From positions 16,170 to 80,169 of the IMG/VR virus record IMGVR_UViG_3300042446_001440: a stretch of 64,000 nucleotides of DNA; one strand, given 5' to 3'. This DNA is from a virus. Position numbers and translations under genes: made by a program. The notes below the pieces were generated by a model. That model was given only the letters and a program-made list of their open reading frames with translations, searched no databases and was not told where the DNA came from. Positions 48,340-57,057 of this stretch are shown one piece after another (positions within the stretch are counted from its first letter, which is position 1; every line of letters begins with the position of its first letter).

Positions 48340-48782
48340 AAACAGGGACTAAGGAGTATTATGCCAATTATTATGAGCAAAACAAAGAAGAACATAATTT
48401 TAAGTCTATAGAGTGGCAATCTCAAAATAAAGATAAGGCATTAGAATCCGTTAAAAAATGGAAAGGAAAGAATGCAGATAAAGTAAGAGAATGGGATAGA
48501 TTACGGAAACAACAACAAAATAAAGAACGTAGACAATTTGTAAATGAATATAAATTAACATGTTCTTGTAAAAAATGTGGCGATATTAGACCATATGTCT
48601 TAGATTTTCACCACTTGGACCCTTCAGCCAAATCGTTTGACTTAGGTAATGCTTCCAAATATAATATATCTAAATTAAAATTAGAATTAGAAAAATGTAT
48701 TACATTATGCAGAAATTGCCATAGTGAATTTCATTATTTTGAAAAAAAACAAAATATAATTATTACGGAGTATGTAAAATAA
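48336..48782 (+). CDS. HNH homing endonuclease (148 aa)
   Basis: A basic N-terminal half (EYYANYYEQNKEEHNFKSIEW) leads to the HNH core: TCSCKKCGDIRPYVLDFHHLDP and CITLCRNCHSEFHY, with two CxxC zinc pairs. I start at ATG 48336 because the upstream in-frame sequence overlaps the tmRNA. Its insertion just beyond the tmRNA fits a mobile element using RNA genes as a safe site. Confidence 0.85.
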   Translation: MKTGTKEYYANYYEQNKEEHNFKSIEWQSQNKDKALESVKKWKGKNADKVREWDRLRKQQQNKERRQFVNEYKLTCSCKKCGDIRPYVLDFHHLDPSAKSFDLGNASKYNISKLKLELEKCITLCRNCHSEFHYFEKKQNIIITEYVK

Positions 48783-48825
48783 AAAACTTATAATTTATTC
48801 TTTACATATCTCCACAAATTTAAAA

Positions 48826-48850
48826 CTAGGGAAGCAGAAATGTTTCCCTA
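48826..48850 (+). terminator. Hairpin between the HNH gene and the secreted-protein unit
   Basis: TAGGGAA pairs with TTCCCTA (7 bp, loop GCAGAAATGT), followed by TTGTTGTCTC. The T-run is poor, so termination may be partial. A CATATTTAT box follows at 48863. Confidence 0.5.
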
Positions 48851-48890
48851 TTGTTGTCTCTACATATTTATAGGTAACCATTATAAAATT

Positions 48891-49403
48891 ATGAGACACT
48901 TCATTTTAGTTGTCCTCGCAGCATTCCTAATGGTAGGTTTTGTGGGTGATAAACGTAAAATGAAAAGATCCCACCATAATCCTACTAAACTGTGTGTAAA
49001 CAGCGTCACAAACAACATTAAAGTTGGCCCTCTAACGGGCAATCAGAATTTATCATTTGGAGTTAAAAATATACTTGAAGAAGTAGCCCAAGACCGAGGA
49101 TGGATACTCGTAGATAGATTTGAAGCAGATCAAGTACTCGATGTAGAAATAGTTTATTTCGACTACGAGCAAACTAAAAGTAATATGTCTGTATTTCATA
49201 AAAATGAAAACAAAATCATTATTACAATACAAGGTACAGTCACCGAAAACGGAAAGGTAGTAAAATCAACCTCAGTTACAGACAAATCAGGAGAAGTAGT
49301 TTCGTCAACAGGAATAGTAGCGGAAGGGGGAACCTTTAGCTCAGTTATGGTAAGAAACGCAATCAAGAAAACTTGCGTTGTTATGGCTTATCGTATACTA
49401 TAA
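48891..49403 (+). CDS. Exported protein, possibly CsgG/LptE-like fold (170 aa)
   Basis: I start at ATG 48891, which gives the signal-peptide-like MRHFILVVLAAFLMVGFVG. The mature part has GVKNILEEVAQDRGWILVDRFEADQVLDVEIVYFDY, an alpha/beta pattern resembling the periplasmic domain of CsgG or LptE-type proteins. This family call is weak. It opens a run of exported proteins. Confidence 0.5.
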   Translation: MRHFILVVLAAFLMVGFVGDKRKMKRSHHNPTKLCVNSVTNNIKVGPLTGNQNLSFGVKNILEEVAQDRGWILVDRFEADQVLDVEIVYFDYEQTKSNMSVFHKNENKIIITIQGTVTENGKVVKSTSVTDKSGEVVSSTGIVAEGGTFSSVMVRNAIKKTCVVMAYRIL

Positions 49404-49413
49404 AAACTGAAGC

Positions 49414-51171
49414 ATGAAACAAACATTAGTATTATTACTACTATTAATAGGATTTAATTCCTATAGTCAAAACTGGCCTAAAATATGGGTCCCTTCAAGT
49501 GTAACTAAAGATATCAATGGTGGCACTATTAGTAAAGGAGATACTGTAGATGTTGTAATTGAAATGAATAGAAACTACAACGATCAAGAACCATTATCAA
49601 ATCAAATCCGCTCAATACTATTTGATTTTCAACATCAAAACGATGCTTTTAAGTTAATAAACATGATTGTCCCTACTATTGGTAGTGGAGCAATACCTAA
49701 TACCAACTACAGTATTAGTAAAAATGAATACCCAGGATATAACTATTTAGAATCAACTTTAAACACAACTACTAATGGTAATACAAATTATAACTATAGT
49801 AACTATGCTTATAGTCCAACAAGTGTTAAACAAATTACTCGTGTTAGTCTAAATATTAATGCTAATTTAGGTAATGGGGTTATTTTTATACTTCGTTTTA
49901 TAGCATTAAATCCAAATGCAGGGTATGTATACGATCCTCTAAAAATGAACTTCGCAGCCTGTTTTACAACTACATCCGGTGCTGGAGGAAGTATTATGAC
50001 AAATCAAATATGTCCATTTATTTTAGATCCTACTGCTAACTCATTATTAACATTAAAAATGGAAAATAATAGTAATTTAGATATGGGTTATATGCCTAAA
50101 GTGTATATTGGAGAATATGCACAAGATGGTACTACACAAGTAGATGTAAAAGAATTTAGCATAGCATCTAATGGTGTTGTAAATATAGATCAAAGTTGGT
50201 TAAAAACAAATACTAACTATTTTATTATGCCGTGGGCACCACTAGATAGTGCGTATTCTATACAAGATAAAGCAGTAACCGTATCTGATTTTACAGCAGC
50301 CCAAACTGAGTTTATTAATCAAAATCTAGATAAAACATATAGTAACTCAAATATGCAAACAGGTATGAGTTATTATGCCTCGGATGTAGATAAGAATCAG
50401 ATATTTGATGCTGCTGATGTTAATAAAATATTTACTCAAGTTACAGGGGCAGGATATCTGTTAACTGTTAATCAAGCAAATTCATGGAATAATAGCGTAT
50501 TTACATTCTTTACAGATAGTATGTATAATAATTTAAAAACTACTAATTGGTCTACTATTAACTCTTGGAAAGTAGATTTCAAAACATCATCTGTAAACCA
50601 AAATGTTAATTTAAAATACTCAATATTAGGAGATATTAATCGTTCACACTCATCTCAAGTAATAACAACTACAGGTCAGATTATAAGTAATAGAATAGCA
50701 AATAATTCTAATGTAACTACTCCTTTGGTATTCATTAATACACCAAATGAAATATCAAATATAGACGTTAATTTAAACAACGTTACAGTGACGTCTGATA
50801 ATATTGAAATACCATTTAAAGTAGATTCAAAAACAAATAAAACATCAGCATTACAATTTGAAATAGTATATGACGCAACTAAAATTAAATTTGAAGAAAT
50901 AAAATCTGAATTACCTAATACATGGTTTACATTTGTAAATCCAACAACAGGCAAAATTAAATTTGGAGCAATTGATAAAGATTTAAAAACTCCAATTACG
51001 GGAGCAACTATACCATTCAAATTAAGATTCTCCTCTATAGGAAGTGGAGTTGATGTATTATCTCAAATTAAAATAACATCAAATATGGATGCTAGTGATA
51101 ATAAGGGTAATCAATTAGGAATCAATTTAAATATAGTAACCATTAAATTAACAGGATACAATAAATTTTAA
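49414..51171 (+). CDS. Secreted cohesin/dockerin-like surface protein (585 aa)
   Basis: MKQTLVLLLLLIGFNSYSQ is a Sec signal peptide. Residues ~20-200 and ~440-585 look like cohesin-type beta-sandwiches (SALQFEIVYDATKIKFEEI near the end is typical). DVDKNQIFDAADVNKIFTQ is a calcium-binding dockerin/EF-hand-like loop, and ILGDINRSHSS may be a second. Such modules mediate tight protein pairing at cell surfaces. In a phage this is unusual; it may be a virion adhesin or act on the infected cell's surface. Confidence 0.6.
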   Translation: MKQTLVLLLLLIGFNSYSQNWPKIWVPSSVTKDINGGTISKGDTVDVVIEMNRNYNDQEPLSNQIRSILFDFQHQNDAFKLINMIVPTIGSGAIPNTNYSISKNEYPGYNYLESTLNTTTNGNTNYNYSNYAYSPTSVKQITRVSLNINANLGNGVIFILRFIALNPNAGYVYDPLKMNFAACFTTTSGAGGSIMTNQICPFILDPTANSLLTLKMENNSNLDMGYMPKVYIGEYAQDGTTQVDVKEFSIASNGVVNIDQSWLKTNTNYFIMPWAPLDSAYSIQDKAVTVSDFTAAQTEFINQNLDKTYSNSNMQTGMSYYASDVDKNQIFDAADVNKIFTQVTGAGYLLTVNQANSWNNSVFTFFTDSMYNNLKTTNWSTINSWKVDFKTSSVNQNVNLKYSILGDINRSHSSQVITTTGQIISNRIANNSNVTTPLVFINTPNEISNIDVNLNNVTVTSDNIEIPFKVDSKTNKTSALQFEIVYDATKIKFEEIKSELPNTWFTFVNPTTGKIKFGAIDKDLKTPITGATIPFKLRFSSIGSGVDVLSQIKITSNMDASDNKGNQLGINLNIVTIKLTGYNKF

Positions 51172-51173
51172 TT

Positions 51174-51542
51174 ATGAAAAAATTATTATTAACCACATTA
51201 ATCGTTTTATTAGTAATTGGAGGATGTCAAAAAATTGATGTTCCTATTATTAAACCACAAATAATAGAGCTAGGTAAAACATCAACATCAACTCAAATTA
51301 ATAATATAACACAAGTAAATAATGTATTTACTATTGGGTATACTGTAACTACAGGAGCTAAATATTCAGTACAGATTATACCATTTGGAAGTGAAACACC
51401 TGTAAAAACATTAGGATTTACGGCATTAACAGATACAGTTACAAAAACATATGATTTAAATTCTTTAGATAAAAAAGATTATGATATCATATTAATCGAT
51501 ATAAACGGAACAGAAACAAAAAGACCTATAAAAATTAAATAA
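51174..51542 (+). CDS. Predicted lipoprotein (122 aa)
   Basis: MKKLLLTTLIVLLVIGGCQ is a lipobox signal peptide with Cys18. The mature part is a Thr/Ile-rich beta domain (YTVTTGAKYSVQIIPFGSE), perhaps Ig-like. It begins 2 nt after the cohesin-like gene and probably anchors part of that envelope module. Confidence 0.65.
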   Translation: MKKLLLTTLIVLLVIGGCQKIDVPIIKPQIIELGKTSTSTQINNITQVNNVFTIGYTVTTGAKYSVQIIPFGSETPVKTLGFTALTDTVTKTYDLNSLDKKDYDIILIDINGTETKRPIKIK

Positions 51543-51543
51543 A

Positions 51544-51900
51544 ATGGCAAAAATAACTAAAACAACTAAGACAACAGAAGAAGCGGCAATGGCTAAAAAC
51601 GAAAAACACAATGATGGTACAATGAGTGGTTTAAAAAAGACCATGATTGGTACTATTGGTACATTAGTAACAGCAGGTGGAGCATTTTTAATGACGTATA
51701 TGCAAAAACCAAAAGAAGGTGATGTTAAACAAGCAGCACCCCAAAGTATTAATATTAATATGCCTGCTCAACAACAGGCAACTTCAAATAGTAAAACAGT
51801 AATCATCAAAGAAAAAAGTAGTACTGCACCTCAACCAGTTGCTCCTGCTACTAAGAAAAAAGATGGTGATGAATTTAAAGAGAAACCTGCTCAGTGGTAA
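51544..51900 (+). CDS. Single-pass membrane protein with Pro/Ala/Gln-rich tail (118 aa)
   Basis: It has a basic N-terminus, one hydrophobic helix (MIGTIGTLVTAGGAFLMTYM, about 34-53) and a long disordered tail (PAQQQATSNSKTVIIKEKSS). The layout recalls inner-membrane spanins or TonB-like linkers that reach across the periplasm. Given the neighbouring holin-like gene, a lysis role is plausible. Confidence 0.5.
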   Translation: MAKITKTTKTTEEAAMAKNEKHNDGTMSGLKKTMIGTIGTLVTAGGAFLMTYMQKPKEGDVKQAAPQSININMPAQQQATSNSKTVIIKEKSSTAPQPVAPATKKKDGDEFKEKPAQW

Positions 51901-51932
51901 TTACCCCTTGTTAACCGTTAAAAATTAAAAGT

Positions 51933-52190
51933 ATGAATTTCAAACAATGGATCATCGACTTATTTAAAGATGAGAGAGGATCAACATCAATCAAACCAGT
52001 TATTGCATTTGTAGGTGCTTTATTCCTATGTGGAACAATGTTAGCGAATAGCTTTTCAAAAGCTGATTTCGCTCCATCTCCAGATTTAGTAAATGCAGTA
52101 ATGATTATCACCGCAATTGGTATGGGTGCTGATACATTAGATAAATTTACTAAAAAAGCAAAAGCTGAAGAACCAAAAACAGAAGAATAA
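51933..52190 (+). CDS. Holin-like membrane protein (85 aa)
   Basis: FKDERGSTSIKPVIAFVGALFLCGTMLANSF and LVNAVMIITAIGMGADTLDKF give two membrane helices flanked by charged ends, as in class II holins. A C-terminal KKAKAEEPKTEE tail is charged. A strong hairpin terminator follows. It is assigned from topology only. Confidence 0.5.
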   Translation: MNFKQWIIDLFKDERGSTSIKPVIAFVGALFLCGTMLANSFSKADFAPSPDLVNAVMIITAIGMGADTLDKFTKKAKAEEPKTEE

Positions 52191-52192
52191 TT

Positions 52193-52220
52193 AAGGGAGG
52201 GTTTAGGCCCTCCTTTCCTT
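52193..52220 (+). terminator. Intrinsic terminator after the holin-like gene
   Basis: AAGGGAGGG pairs with CCCTCCTTT (9 bp with one G-U) around TTTAGG, followed by CCTTT. Confidence 0.65.
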
Positions 52221-52239
52221 TAACCATTAAAACTAAAAA

Positions 52240-52491
52240 ATGAAAAAACTAAAAAACATAGGTCGTGCTATTGCTATGGCATCCCTATTATTAATGTCAG
52301 TAATGATATTTAGTATAGTATTTTTCGAATTGTATCTAGTCTACTTAAATACATCAGGACAAATCGAAAAATCAGAAAAAATAATGAGCGATATTGATTT
52401 TAAAATTGATGGAACCTATAAAACTAACCCCAATAATATTTGGTATGAAAAACCTACTGATAATATTACCTCTACTAATAGCATTAAGTAG
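52240..52491 (+). CDS. Single-pass membrane protein (83 aa)
   Basis: It has one long hydrophobic helix (about 12-36, AIAMASLLLMSVMIFSIVFF) with a charged periplasmic tail. Its last 47 nt overlap the start of the CsgG-like gene in another frame, coupling the two. Confidence 0.5.
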   Translation: MKKLKNIGRAIAMASLLLMSVMIFSIVFFELYLVYLNTSGQIEKSEKIMSDIDFKIDGTYKTNPNNIWYEKPTDNITSTNSIK

Positions 52492-53161
52492 TAAATCTCA
52501 AAACATTGGTACAACCAAAACAGAGGAATATAAAGCCTCGTTTGAAACCAAAGTAAATATTGACTCATTAATGGATTATAGTGGCCCAACCATCCCTATT
52601 CAGATATTAAAATGTGGTATAAGCGATGAAATATATGAACAATACCCAGAACTCAAAGAAAAGAAAGTCGGTCTTGGTGTGGCGAATATATCTATGGAAT
52701 ACCTTGAAAATCTTAACCGTTTTACTTTTACTGAAGATAAAACAGAAATAAAGAATAGAATGGTAAAACAATTTCAGGCATCACAATCTGGAATTAGTCA
52801 AGATAAATTAGATGGACGTGGTAAAATACGTCTTGCTCATTACTTCGTTGAAATTGAAGTATATGATTTCTCAGTAAGTGAAGATGAAACAGTTAATCTA
52901 AAAGATGGAGTTAAAAATTTAGTTGTAACTCGTTTAGGTTTACAAGTACGTTTTACTGATGCTGAAACGGGTGAAATACTATCAGCAAGTGGATTAGGTG
53001 AAGCTAAAACAACTCGTGAAATGAGTTTAATGAGTGATGCTAATTTATCTGATATTAAATTTAACCAATCAACAATAGGAACGACAACTAAAAAAGCATT
53101 AGATATAGCCTGTAGTAGAATATTACTGAGGATGATTAAGAAGAATATATTCAAGAAATAA
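52445..53161 (+). CDS. CsgG-like exported protein (238 aa)
   Basis: I start at ATG 52445, giving the signal peptide MKNLLIILPLLIALSSKSQ. The core VTRLGLQVRFTDAETGEILSASGLGEAKTT and the preceding AHYFVEIEVYDFSV resemble CsgG, whose oligomer forms an outer-membrane secretion pore for curli. It lacks an obvious lipobox Cys. CsgG/CsgF homologues have been reported in marine T4-like phages, where a pore or lysis role has been proposed. That role here is inference. Confidence 0.6.
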   Translation: MKNLLIILPLLIALSSKSQNIGTTKTEEYKASFETKVNIDSLMDYSGPTIPIQILKCGISDEIYEQYPELKEKKVGLGVANISMEYLENLNRFTFTEDKTEIKNRMVKQFQASQSGISQDKLDGRGKIRLAHYFVEIEVYDFSVSEDETVNLKDGVKNLVVTRLGLQVRFTDAETGEILSASGLGEAKTTREMSLMSDANLSDIKFNQSTIGTTTKKALDIACSRILLRMIKKNIFKK

Positions 53162-53169
53162 TCTAATGA

Positions 53170-54552
53170 ATGTTGAAAAAAATAATATACACGTTATTAC
53201 TAACGTTAGTTAGTTTCATAACTAAGGGACAGGTTATTACTCAAACCTATATAGACCCATGTGATAGTAAAACATATACTGTTACATTCCCTGTCCAAGC
53301 CCAAGCTGTAATGGTAATAATCAGAAATGAATATAAATCATTTAGCTATACTGAGGCAGCATCTGGAGCAGTATACATATGGGTTAACCAAGTATTATCT
53401 AAACCATGCCCCGTAACAACACCAGTAGTAACAACAGCGGTACAACAAGCAGTATCCCAAGCAGCAGCACAAGCAGCATCACAAGCAGCAAGTTCAGCCG
53501 CATCCTCAGCAGCAAGCGCAGCAGCATCAAATGCAGCAAGTGGAGCAGCATCAGGAGCCGCTTCAGGAGCAGCAAGTGGAGCAGCATCATCAGCAGCTTC
53601 AGGAGCAGCATCGAGTGGTGCGCCACCACCACCTCCCTCATCATCTTCATCCCAGTCTTCCTCATCATCTGGCTCTTCATCTTCATCAACCTCAAGTGGG
53701 GAGAGCAGCAGCGGAGGAAGCAGTTCAAGCAGCGAATCAAAAACGGAATCCAAAACGGAAAGCAAGAACGAATCAAAAACCGAATCAAAGGAAGAAAGTA
53801 AATCTGAAACTAAAGAAGAAAAATCAGAATCTAAAGAGGAAAAGAAAGAAGATAAAAAAGAAGAGAAGAAGGAAAGCAAAAAAGAGGAAAAGAAAAAAGT
53901 AATAATAAATCCCGTAATGATTGGTTCTGATCTAACAGTAGGTCAAAATGCAACAGGTGGATTTACACCAATTATATCATTAAGTATGTCTCAATCATCG
54001 GCTACCGGTGAATCAAGTTGGGGTGTTAGTTCAATGATTTGGGGTGATTTAAAATCGTTTGCTCTATCTATCAATAAAAGCGATATGATATTTAAGAACG
54101 GCGCTTTAACCGCTATTAAATCATATTCATATACCATTGCTCGTGTAGCTAATACAAACTTAACGTTTGGAGGCTACACTTGGATTAAACCACATCCAAA
54201 ATATGGAACATACGGTTATAATCTATCCTATATTAACATTAAATTAAAAGACGATGTTGGGTACTCATACTCAACTATGACATCAACAACAGCGTTCTGG
54301 ACTAAACCATACCCCGTAAGTAAAAGATCAGTATTATCTCCAGGAGTATTTTTAATGGCGTCACCATATGCTTTTAATAGTAAATCAGGAAGTACCTGGA
54401 ATTACAATGTAACAGGTTTAATAGGTACAGGATATAGTTTTAAATTAAGTAAAAGATTTGGCTTTAATATTGATTACAAAACAAGTATATCAACAACACC
54501 AAATACTCCAATACTAAGTTACTTCTTAATAGGTTCTAGAATGATGTTATAG
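53170..54552 (+). CDS. Outer-membrane-like protein with long low-complexity linker (460 aa)
   Basis: A signal peptide (MLKKIIYTLLLTLVSFITKG) and a short domain of about 80 residues precede an Ala/Ser-repeat segment, a Pro5-Ser-rich stretch and a Glu/Lys/Ser-charged run (about 90-260). The last ~210 residues alternate aromatic and polar residues (TFGGYTWIKPHPKYG, GYSFKLSKRFGF), ending in a hydrophobic strand, like an outer-membrane barrel. It follows the CsgG-like gene by 8 nt and may form part of the same envelope complex. Confidence 0.6.
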   Translation: MLKKIIYTLLLTLVSFITKGQVITQTYIDPCDSKTYTVTFPVQAQAVMVIIRNEYKSFSYTEAASGAVYIWVNQVLSKPCPVTTPVVTTAVQQAVSQAAAQAASQAASSAASSAASAAASNAASGAASGAASGAASGAASSAASGAASSGAPPPPPSSSSSQSSSSSGSSSSSTSSGESSSGGSSSSSESKTESKTESKNESKTESKEESKSETKEEKSESKEEKKEDKKEEKKESKKEEKKKVIINPVMIGSDLTVGQNATGGFTPIISLSMSQSSATGESSWGVSSMIWGDLKSFALSINKSDMIFKNGALTAIKSYSYTIARVANTNLTFGGYTWIKPHPKYGTYGYNLSYINIKLKDDVGYSYSTMTSTTAFWTKPYPVSKRSVLSPGVFLMASPYAFNSKSGSTWNYNVTGLIGTGYSFKLSKRFGFNIDYKTSISTTPNTPILSYFLIGSRMML

Positions 54553-54562
54553 ATTTGGTTAA

Positions 54563-54586
54563 GGCAAAATAGTTTCGTATATTTAT
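54563..54586 (+). promoter_or_regulatory. Putative phage promoter (TTTG, GGCAAA-N9-TATATTTAT)
   Basis: TTTG (54554) lies 20 nt before TATATTTAT (54578-54586), and GGCAAA (54563) lies between them. It thus combines the Bacteroidota-type pair with the window's GGCAAA motif. The start codon at 54602 follows. Confidence 0.55.
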
Positions 54587-54601
54587 TGAAAATAGCAGGT
54601 T

Positions 54602-55102
54602 ATGTATAGAATCCAGCAATTCTTCAAACAAATTTACAATTTAATTCGTTGGTTTCCCACTATCTGGAAAGATAAGGATTGGGATGACCACTATATCTTT
54701 GAAATATTAAAATTCAAACTTAAAAATCAAGCTGAATATATTGGTAAGAAAAACCGTCATTTATCCGCTAAACGCGATGCTGAAATAATGATGTTATGTG
54801 TTCGCTTAATCGAGAAAGTTCAAAGTGAATATTATGGAATGGAATATCACGAATATTACAAATCAAATATTAAATTTGTACCTAGTATTTCCCACCCAGG
54901 TAGTTATGAAATGGAGGAGGAACTAATATCAGAACACTACGACAATTATTTTAAAAAATATCCATTAATATATAGAATGGTCCCTGATTTGCAAGCACCT
55001 AAAGCAAAAATAGCATTTCAAATGGCTAGAATAAACGGAGAACGAGCACACAAATTATTATTTACAATATTAGAACAAAATATTAGAAAATGGTGGGATT
55101 AA
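54602..55102 (+). CDS. Hypothetical protein (166 aa)
   Basis: It is soluble, aromatic-rich and helical (FFKQIYNLIRWFPTIWKDKDWDDHYIFEIL), with the pattern of a conserved phage hypothetical. It has no catalytic motif. It overlaps the following small membrane protein gene by 10 nt. Confidence 0.55.
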   Translation: MYRIQQFFKQIYNLIRWFPTIWKDKDWDDHYIFEILKFKLKNQAEYIGKKNRHLSAKRDAEIMMLCVRLIEKVQSEYYGMEYHEYYKSNIKFVPSISHPGSYEMEEELISEHYDNYFKKYPLIYRMVPDLQAPKAKIAFQMARINGERAHKLLFTILEQNIRKWWD

Positions 55103-55257
55103 TTATTGTACTTGTTATTGTATTACCAATAGCTTGTATTTGGTCAATAAGAATTGACAACATGAATAGAAATCACCCCGAGTATAAGGGTGAAGATTTC
55201 CTAAACTCAGCAGGGCGTGATGGTTGGGATGAAGATCTAGATCAATCGGCAAAATAA
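55093..55257 (+). CDS. Small membrane protein (54 aa, GTG start)
   Basis: An N-terminal helix (GLIIVLVIVLPIACIWSI) is followed by an acidic tail (GEDFLNSAGRDGWDEDLDQ). The GTG start overlaps the previous gene. The function is unknown. Confidence 0.45.
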   Translation: MGLIIVLVIVLPIACIWSIRIDNMNRNHPEYKGEDFLNSAGRDGWDEDLDQSAK

Positions 55258-55271
55258 GGGTTATATATTCA
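55248..55271 (+). promoter_or_regulatory. Putative phage promoter (GGCAAA-N10-TATATTCA)
   Basis: GGCAAA (55248) and TATATTCA (55264-55271) have the exact 10-nt spacing of the motif and lie just before the ATG at 55276. Confidence 0.5.
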
Positions 55272-55275
55272 TGTT

Positions 55276-55614
55276 ATGAAAATACTAACAGCGTTTATAC
55301 TATGCATAGCTGCTAGTATAATATCATTCATTCAGCTACAAGGACAGATAGCATGGAAATTTCCTAAAGATCATCCATATCTAATGATGTTATTAGGATT
55401 ACCTATTTCATTAATATTCATTAATACAACTAGAATATTTAATGAATATTATGGAGCTAATTGGCCAGGTCGTTTAATTGGATTTGGAATTGGTATTATA
55501 ATCTTTACAATAATGAGTTGGTTAGTATTTAAAGAACACCCAACTCCTAAAACAATAGTGTGTTTAGGATTAGCATCGCTAATTGTTGCATTACAAGTAT
55601 TTTGGAAGAATTAA
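55276..55614 (+). CDS. Four-helix membrane protein (112 aa)
   Basis: Four hydrophobic segments (about 2-22, 33-50, 66-87 and 94-110) resemble a small transporter or SMR-like topology, with no conserved Glu of that family in helix 1. The role is unknown. Confidence 0.55.
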   Translation: MKILTAFILCIAASIISFIQLQGQIAWKFPKDHPYLMMLLGLPISLIFINTTRIFNEYYGANWPGRLIGFGIGIIIFTIMSWLVFKEHPTPKTIVCLGLASLIVALQVFWKN

Positions 55615-55617
55615 ATT

Positions 55618-55779
55618 ATGATAGTAAATTATAAAGATAAAAGAATTAGTACAATAATTAAATTAGAAATAGAATTAACTGAAGCACTAATCAATGGTCA
55701 TAAGGCAGCAGATAATGATAAGTTTGCTAAAACTAGAGCTAAACTAAAAAAACTTAGAGAAGAATTAAATATAACTTGA
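55618..55779 (+). CDS. Small basic coiled-coil protein (53 aa)
   Basis: It contains IIKLEIELTEALINGH...KLKKLREELN, a charged helical repeat. It is tightly packed against its neighbours. The function is unknown. Confidence 0.45.
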   Translation: MIVNYKDKRISTIIKLEIELTEALINGHKAADNDKFAKTRAKLKKLREELNIT

Positions 55780-55781
55780 AT

Positions 55782-56546
55782 ATGAAACTAGTAGCTATCA
55801 GCGATACACACAATAGACATAAGCACTTAACATCTGTAGCTATGGGAAGTAGACTACCGGATGGTGATTTGCTTATTCATGCTGGTGACTTAACTGGACA
55901 AGGTATGAAAGGAGAAGTACAAGACGTACTTAAATGGTTAGTGCAACAAGTACCTCGCTATACTCACGGAATAGTATTTACAGCTGGTAATCATGATAGG
56001 ACATTTGATGGCCCTAAGTTTGGTGATTATAACATCTACGATGATATATTAGAAGGACCTAAAGAAAAGCCATTATGGCTTCAAGAAGCTCTAGCTAGTT
56101 TGCCATCCAACATTCACTACTTAGAGAACGAAGACATAACTATAGATGGAGTTAAGATATGGGGTAGTCCAGTAACACCTTGGTTTCATGGAGACAGATG
56201 GGCATTCAATAAACATAGAGGTGAAGATATAGATGCAGTATGGAATAAGATTCCAATGGATACTGATATTATTGTAACACACGGACCTATAGCATATAAA
56301 TTAGATTATGTAGCACACGATCAACACTATGCTGGGTGTGAGCATTTAAGACAACGAATACAGTCAATTAAACCTTTAATTCATATTAGTGGTCATATAC
56401 ATGAATGTTATGGTTATGATTACGATGAGAATACTAACTACTTCAATGCTAGTATCTGCAACCATCAGTACGAACCGTTAAATGCGCCTTGGGAGATTGA
56501 GATGGATTTGGAGAGCAGAGAAATAAGCGGTAACTTTATAATATAA
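55782..56546 (+). CDS. Calcineurin-like metallophosphoesterase (254 aa)
   Basis: ISDTHNRH, LIHAGDLTGQG, FTAGNHDR, VTHGPIAY and HISGHIHECYG are the complete metal-site motifs (D-H, GD, GNHD, H, GHIH). ATG 55782 is preferred to the in-frame TTG at 55776. The substrate is unknown: phosphodiester, nucleotide or signalling cyclic nucleotide. Such enzymes in phages have been linked to nucleotide turnover or defeat of cyclic-nucleotide defences, which is only a possibility here. Confidence 0.85.
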   Translation: MKLVAISDTHNRHKHLTSVAMGSRLPDGDLLIHAGDLTGQGMKGEVQDVLKWLVQQVPRYTHGIVFTAGNHDRTFDGPKFGDYNIYDDILEGPKEKPLWLQEALASLPSNIHYLENEDITIDGVKIWGSPVTPWFHGDRWAFNKHRGEDIDAVWNKIPMDTDIIVTHGPIAYKLDYVAHDQHYAGCEHLRQRIQSIKPLIHISGHIHECYGYDYDENTNYFNASICNHQYEPLNAPWEIEMDLESREISGNFII

Positions 56547-56555
56547 AATAAATCA

Positions 56556-56750
56556 ATGGCACTTAAAAAGCAATTAAAAGAGGTCAAAGCAAAAATATTA
56601 TATTGGCAACAATACCCAGCTACCAATTGGTTAGGTAAAATATACCAACACCACCAAATAGGGAAGTATGAATATGAGAAGGAACATATTGAGCAATTAT
56701 TAAAAGATAAAAAAAGTTATGAAAAAGAAAAACCAAACAATGATAAATGA
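56556..56750 (+). CDS. Small basic hypothetical protein (64 aa)
   Basis: A Lys-rich helical protein with a YWQQYPATNWLGKIYQHHQ middle. It overlaps the next gene by 32 nt. No family is recognised. Confidence 0.4.
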   Translation: MALKKQLKEVKAKILYWQQYPATNWLGKIYQHHQIGKYEYEKEHIEQLLKDKKSYEKEKPNNDK

Positions 56751-57051
56751 AGTTATTGATAATTTTAATTGGCATAAAGTGTCAGTGGTGATGGAAGAAT
56801 TAAATTGGAAATGGGCTGGTTTAGATGAAGGTGGAAGTATACCTACTAAATTAGATTTAAAAGTAGCAGCACAAGAGAGACTTGAATCTGCTATTAGGCA
56901 AGCATTAAATCCAAAAAATACAGAAGATAAAGACATTGGATGGATTAGTGCTAGTGGTGGATTAAAAGCAACAGCTTGGAGAACAAAAACCTATAAATTA
57001 GCTCAAATTAGATTAGAATTCGTCATTGAAGAATGGGATGCTACAAAATAA
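56719..57051 (+). CDS. Hypothetical protein (110 aa)
   Basis: Aromatic and charged, it has SASGGLKATAWRTKTYKLAQIRLEFVIEEWD at the C-terminus, a pattern frequent in phage hypotheticals. An internal ATG at 56740 could be the true start. The function is unknown. Confidence 0.5.
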   Translation: MKKKNQTMINEVIDNFNWHKVSVVMEELNWKWAGLDEGGSIPTKLDLKVAAQERLESAIRQALNPKNTEDKDIGWISASGGLKATAWRTKTYKLAQIRLEFVIEEWDATK

Positions 57052-57057
57052 AATTAT

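Noticed and set aside
53346-53879. Long minus-strand open frame opposite the Ala/Ser/Glu-rich linker
   Set aside because: It is the shadow of biased codons on the + strand. It is itself low complexity and has no promoter or partner genes.
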